Positions 63,259 through 64,000 of a stretch of 64,000 nucleotides of DNA are shown here, piece by piece (position 1 is the stretch's first letter; the number at the start of each line of letters is the position of its first letter). A program made the position numbers and the translations under genes. Source of the DNA: Streptomyces sp. LUP30 (GTDB lineage: Bacteria > Actinomycetota > Actinomycetes > Streptomycetales > Streptomycetaceae); the NCBI RefSeq assembly GCF_001746365.1, contig NZ_MJAJ01000050.1, positions 1 to 64,000 of the forward strand, given 5' to 3'. The notes under the pieces were generated by a model. That model ran no database searches, was not told the origin of the DNA, and saw nothing but the letters and a program-made list of their open reading frames with translations.

Positions 63259-64000
63259 ACGGCGCCCTCCGCGCGCAGGGCGTTCAGCTCGGCCGCCGTG
63301 AGGCCCAGCTCGGTCAGGACGGTCTCCGTGTCGGCGCCATGCGGGCGGCCCGCCCAGCGGATCGCGCCAGGGGTCGCCGAGAGGCGGAAGAGGACGTTCT
63401 GCATACGGATGCGCCCCAGCTCCGGGTCGTCGACGGCGGTGATCGTGTCGAGGGCCTGGTACTGCGGATCGGCCATCACGTCCCGGACGTCCTGGACCGG
63501 GGCGACGGCCGCCTCCGCCTTCTCGAAGGCGGCGAGGACGTCGGTCCGGGTGCGGGTGGCGATCCAGGCGCCGACCGCCCCGTCGAGGACGTCGGCGTGC
63601 GCGGCACGGTCGGCGCCCGTCGCGAACCAGGGCTCGTCGATCAGATCGGGTCGGCCGACCAGGCGCATCACCCGTTCCGCGACGGACTGAGCCGAGGTCG
63701 ACACGGCGACCCAGCCTCCGTCGGATGTGCGGTAGGTGTTGCGAGGGGCGTTGTTCGCGGACCGGTTGCCGGTGCGGGCCTGGACGTAGCCGAGCTGGTC
63801 GTACCAGAGGGGCTGGGGGCCGAGCACGGTGAGGATGGGCTCGATGATCGCCATGTCGACGACCTGGCCCTCGCCCGTGCGGTCGCGGGCGGCGAGGGCC
63901 GTCATGACGGCGTAGGCGGTGGCCAGGCCGGCGATCGAGTCGGCCAGGCCGAACGGCGGGAGGGTCGGCGAGGCGTCCGGCTCTCCCGTGATGGCCGCGA
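63255..64000 (-). CDS. CaiB/BaiF-type (class III) CoA transferase, 5' part off window
   Basis: The C-terminal 248 residues are visible; the frame runs off the window at 64000. FGLADSIAGLATAYAVMTALAARDRTGEGQVVDMAIIEP is typical of class III CoA transferases (landmark), followed by ARTGNRSANNAPRNTYRTSDGGWVAVS. The ATG at 63905 is internal. The catalytic Asp region is visible around GQVVDMA. Overlaps the citE-like gene by 4 bp. Confidence 0.9.
   Translation of the reverse strand, partial: AAITGEPDASPTLPPFGLADSIAGLATAYAVMTALAARDRTGEGQVVDMAIIEPILTVLGPQPLWYDQLGYVQARTGNRSANNAPRNTYRTSDGGWVAVSTSAQSVAERVMRLVGRPDLIDEPWFATGADRAAHADVLDGAVGAWIATRTRTDVLAAFEKAEAAVAPVQDVRDVMADPQYQALDTITAVDDPELGRIRMQNVLFRLSATPGAIRWAGRPHGADTETVLTELGLTAAELNALRAEGAV

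Overview
This is a stretch of actinobacterial core chromosome, almost certainly from a Streptomyces. Three things point there: very high GC with strong third-position G/C bias, frequent GTG starts, and a gene order that follows, as I recall it, the S. coelicolor SCO2090-SCO2034 region. I identified 59 protein genes and one clear pseudogene. I saw no tRNA or rRNA gene, insertion sequence, CRISPR array or attachment site.

Layout. (1) 1-16383, division and cell-wall (dcw) cluster on the + strand: ftsI (5' end off the window), murE, murF, mraY, murD, ftsW, murG, ftsQ, ftsZ, ylmD/pgeF, ylmE, sepF, ylmG, divIVA, closed by a perfect 19-bp-stem terminator. MurE/F, MraY, MurD and MurG build and move lipid II. 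FtsW/FtsI polymerise and cross-link it at septa laid down by FtsZ/SepF. DivIVA directs tip growth. (2) 16384-20536: ileS on the - strand behind a T-box leader that appears to act on translation. (3) 20537-25265, + strand: a DksA/TraR-like zinc-finger protein with a histone-H1-like tail, lspA, an RluD-type pseudouridine synthase, a GNAT acetyltransferase and a CPA1 Na+/H+ antiporter, followed by the wreck of a short-chain dehydrogenase gene. (4) 25620-32260: MscS-like channel, dienelactone-hydrolase-like protein, PhoD phosphatase, a membrane-anchored DsbA-like protein, an unknown membrane protein and a DUF2252 kinase-fold protein. (5) 32475-44603: dnaE, a 54-residue basic protein, an NYN-domain protein, a two-gene ABC transporter, DUF2567, YbaK, a LON-N-domain protein, and two unknowns.

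(6) 44771-50489, his operon: hisD-hisC-hisB-(54-residue membrane protein)-hisH-priA-(RidA-like)-hisF. Most junctions are 4-bp stop/start overlaps, so the genes are probably translationally coupled. (7) 50623-52472: an ArsR-type regulator and an MFS exporter behind a long AT-rich palindrome. (8) 53260-60268: hisI and the dispersed trp genes (trpE; trpC-trpM-trpB-trpA), interleaved with three small uncharacterised membrane proteins. PriA in the his operon should supply the phosphoribosylanthranilate isomerase step, since no trpF is visible. (9) 60346-64000: a second DsbA-like protein, lgt, a CitE-like lyase and a truncated CaiB-type CoA transferase.

Regulation visible in the DNA: many operon heads have a -10-like hexamer only 6-10 nt upstream of the start codon and no Shine-Dalgarno sequence, which suggests leaderless mRNAs (hisD, hisI, trpE, trpM, phoD and others). 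The ftsZ upstream region carries three candidate promoters, an inverted repeat and two WhiA-type GACAC motifs. I found no mobile island or wholly new multi-gene system. The observations most worth following are the GxHH active-site motif in IleRS with its T-box, the H1-tailed DksA-like protein, the small membrane proteins embedded in the his/trp loci, the 42-bp operator-like palindrome and the dehydrogenase remnant.
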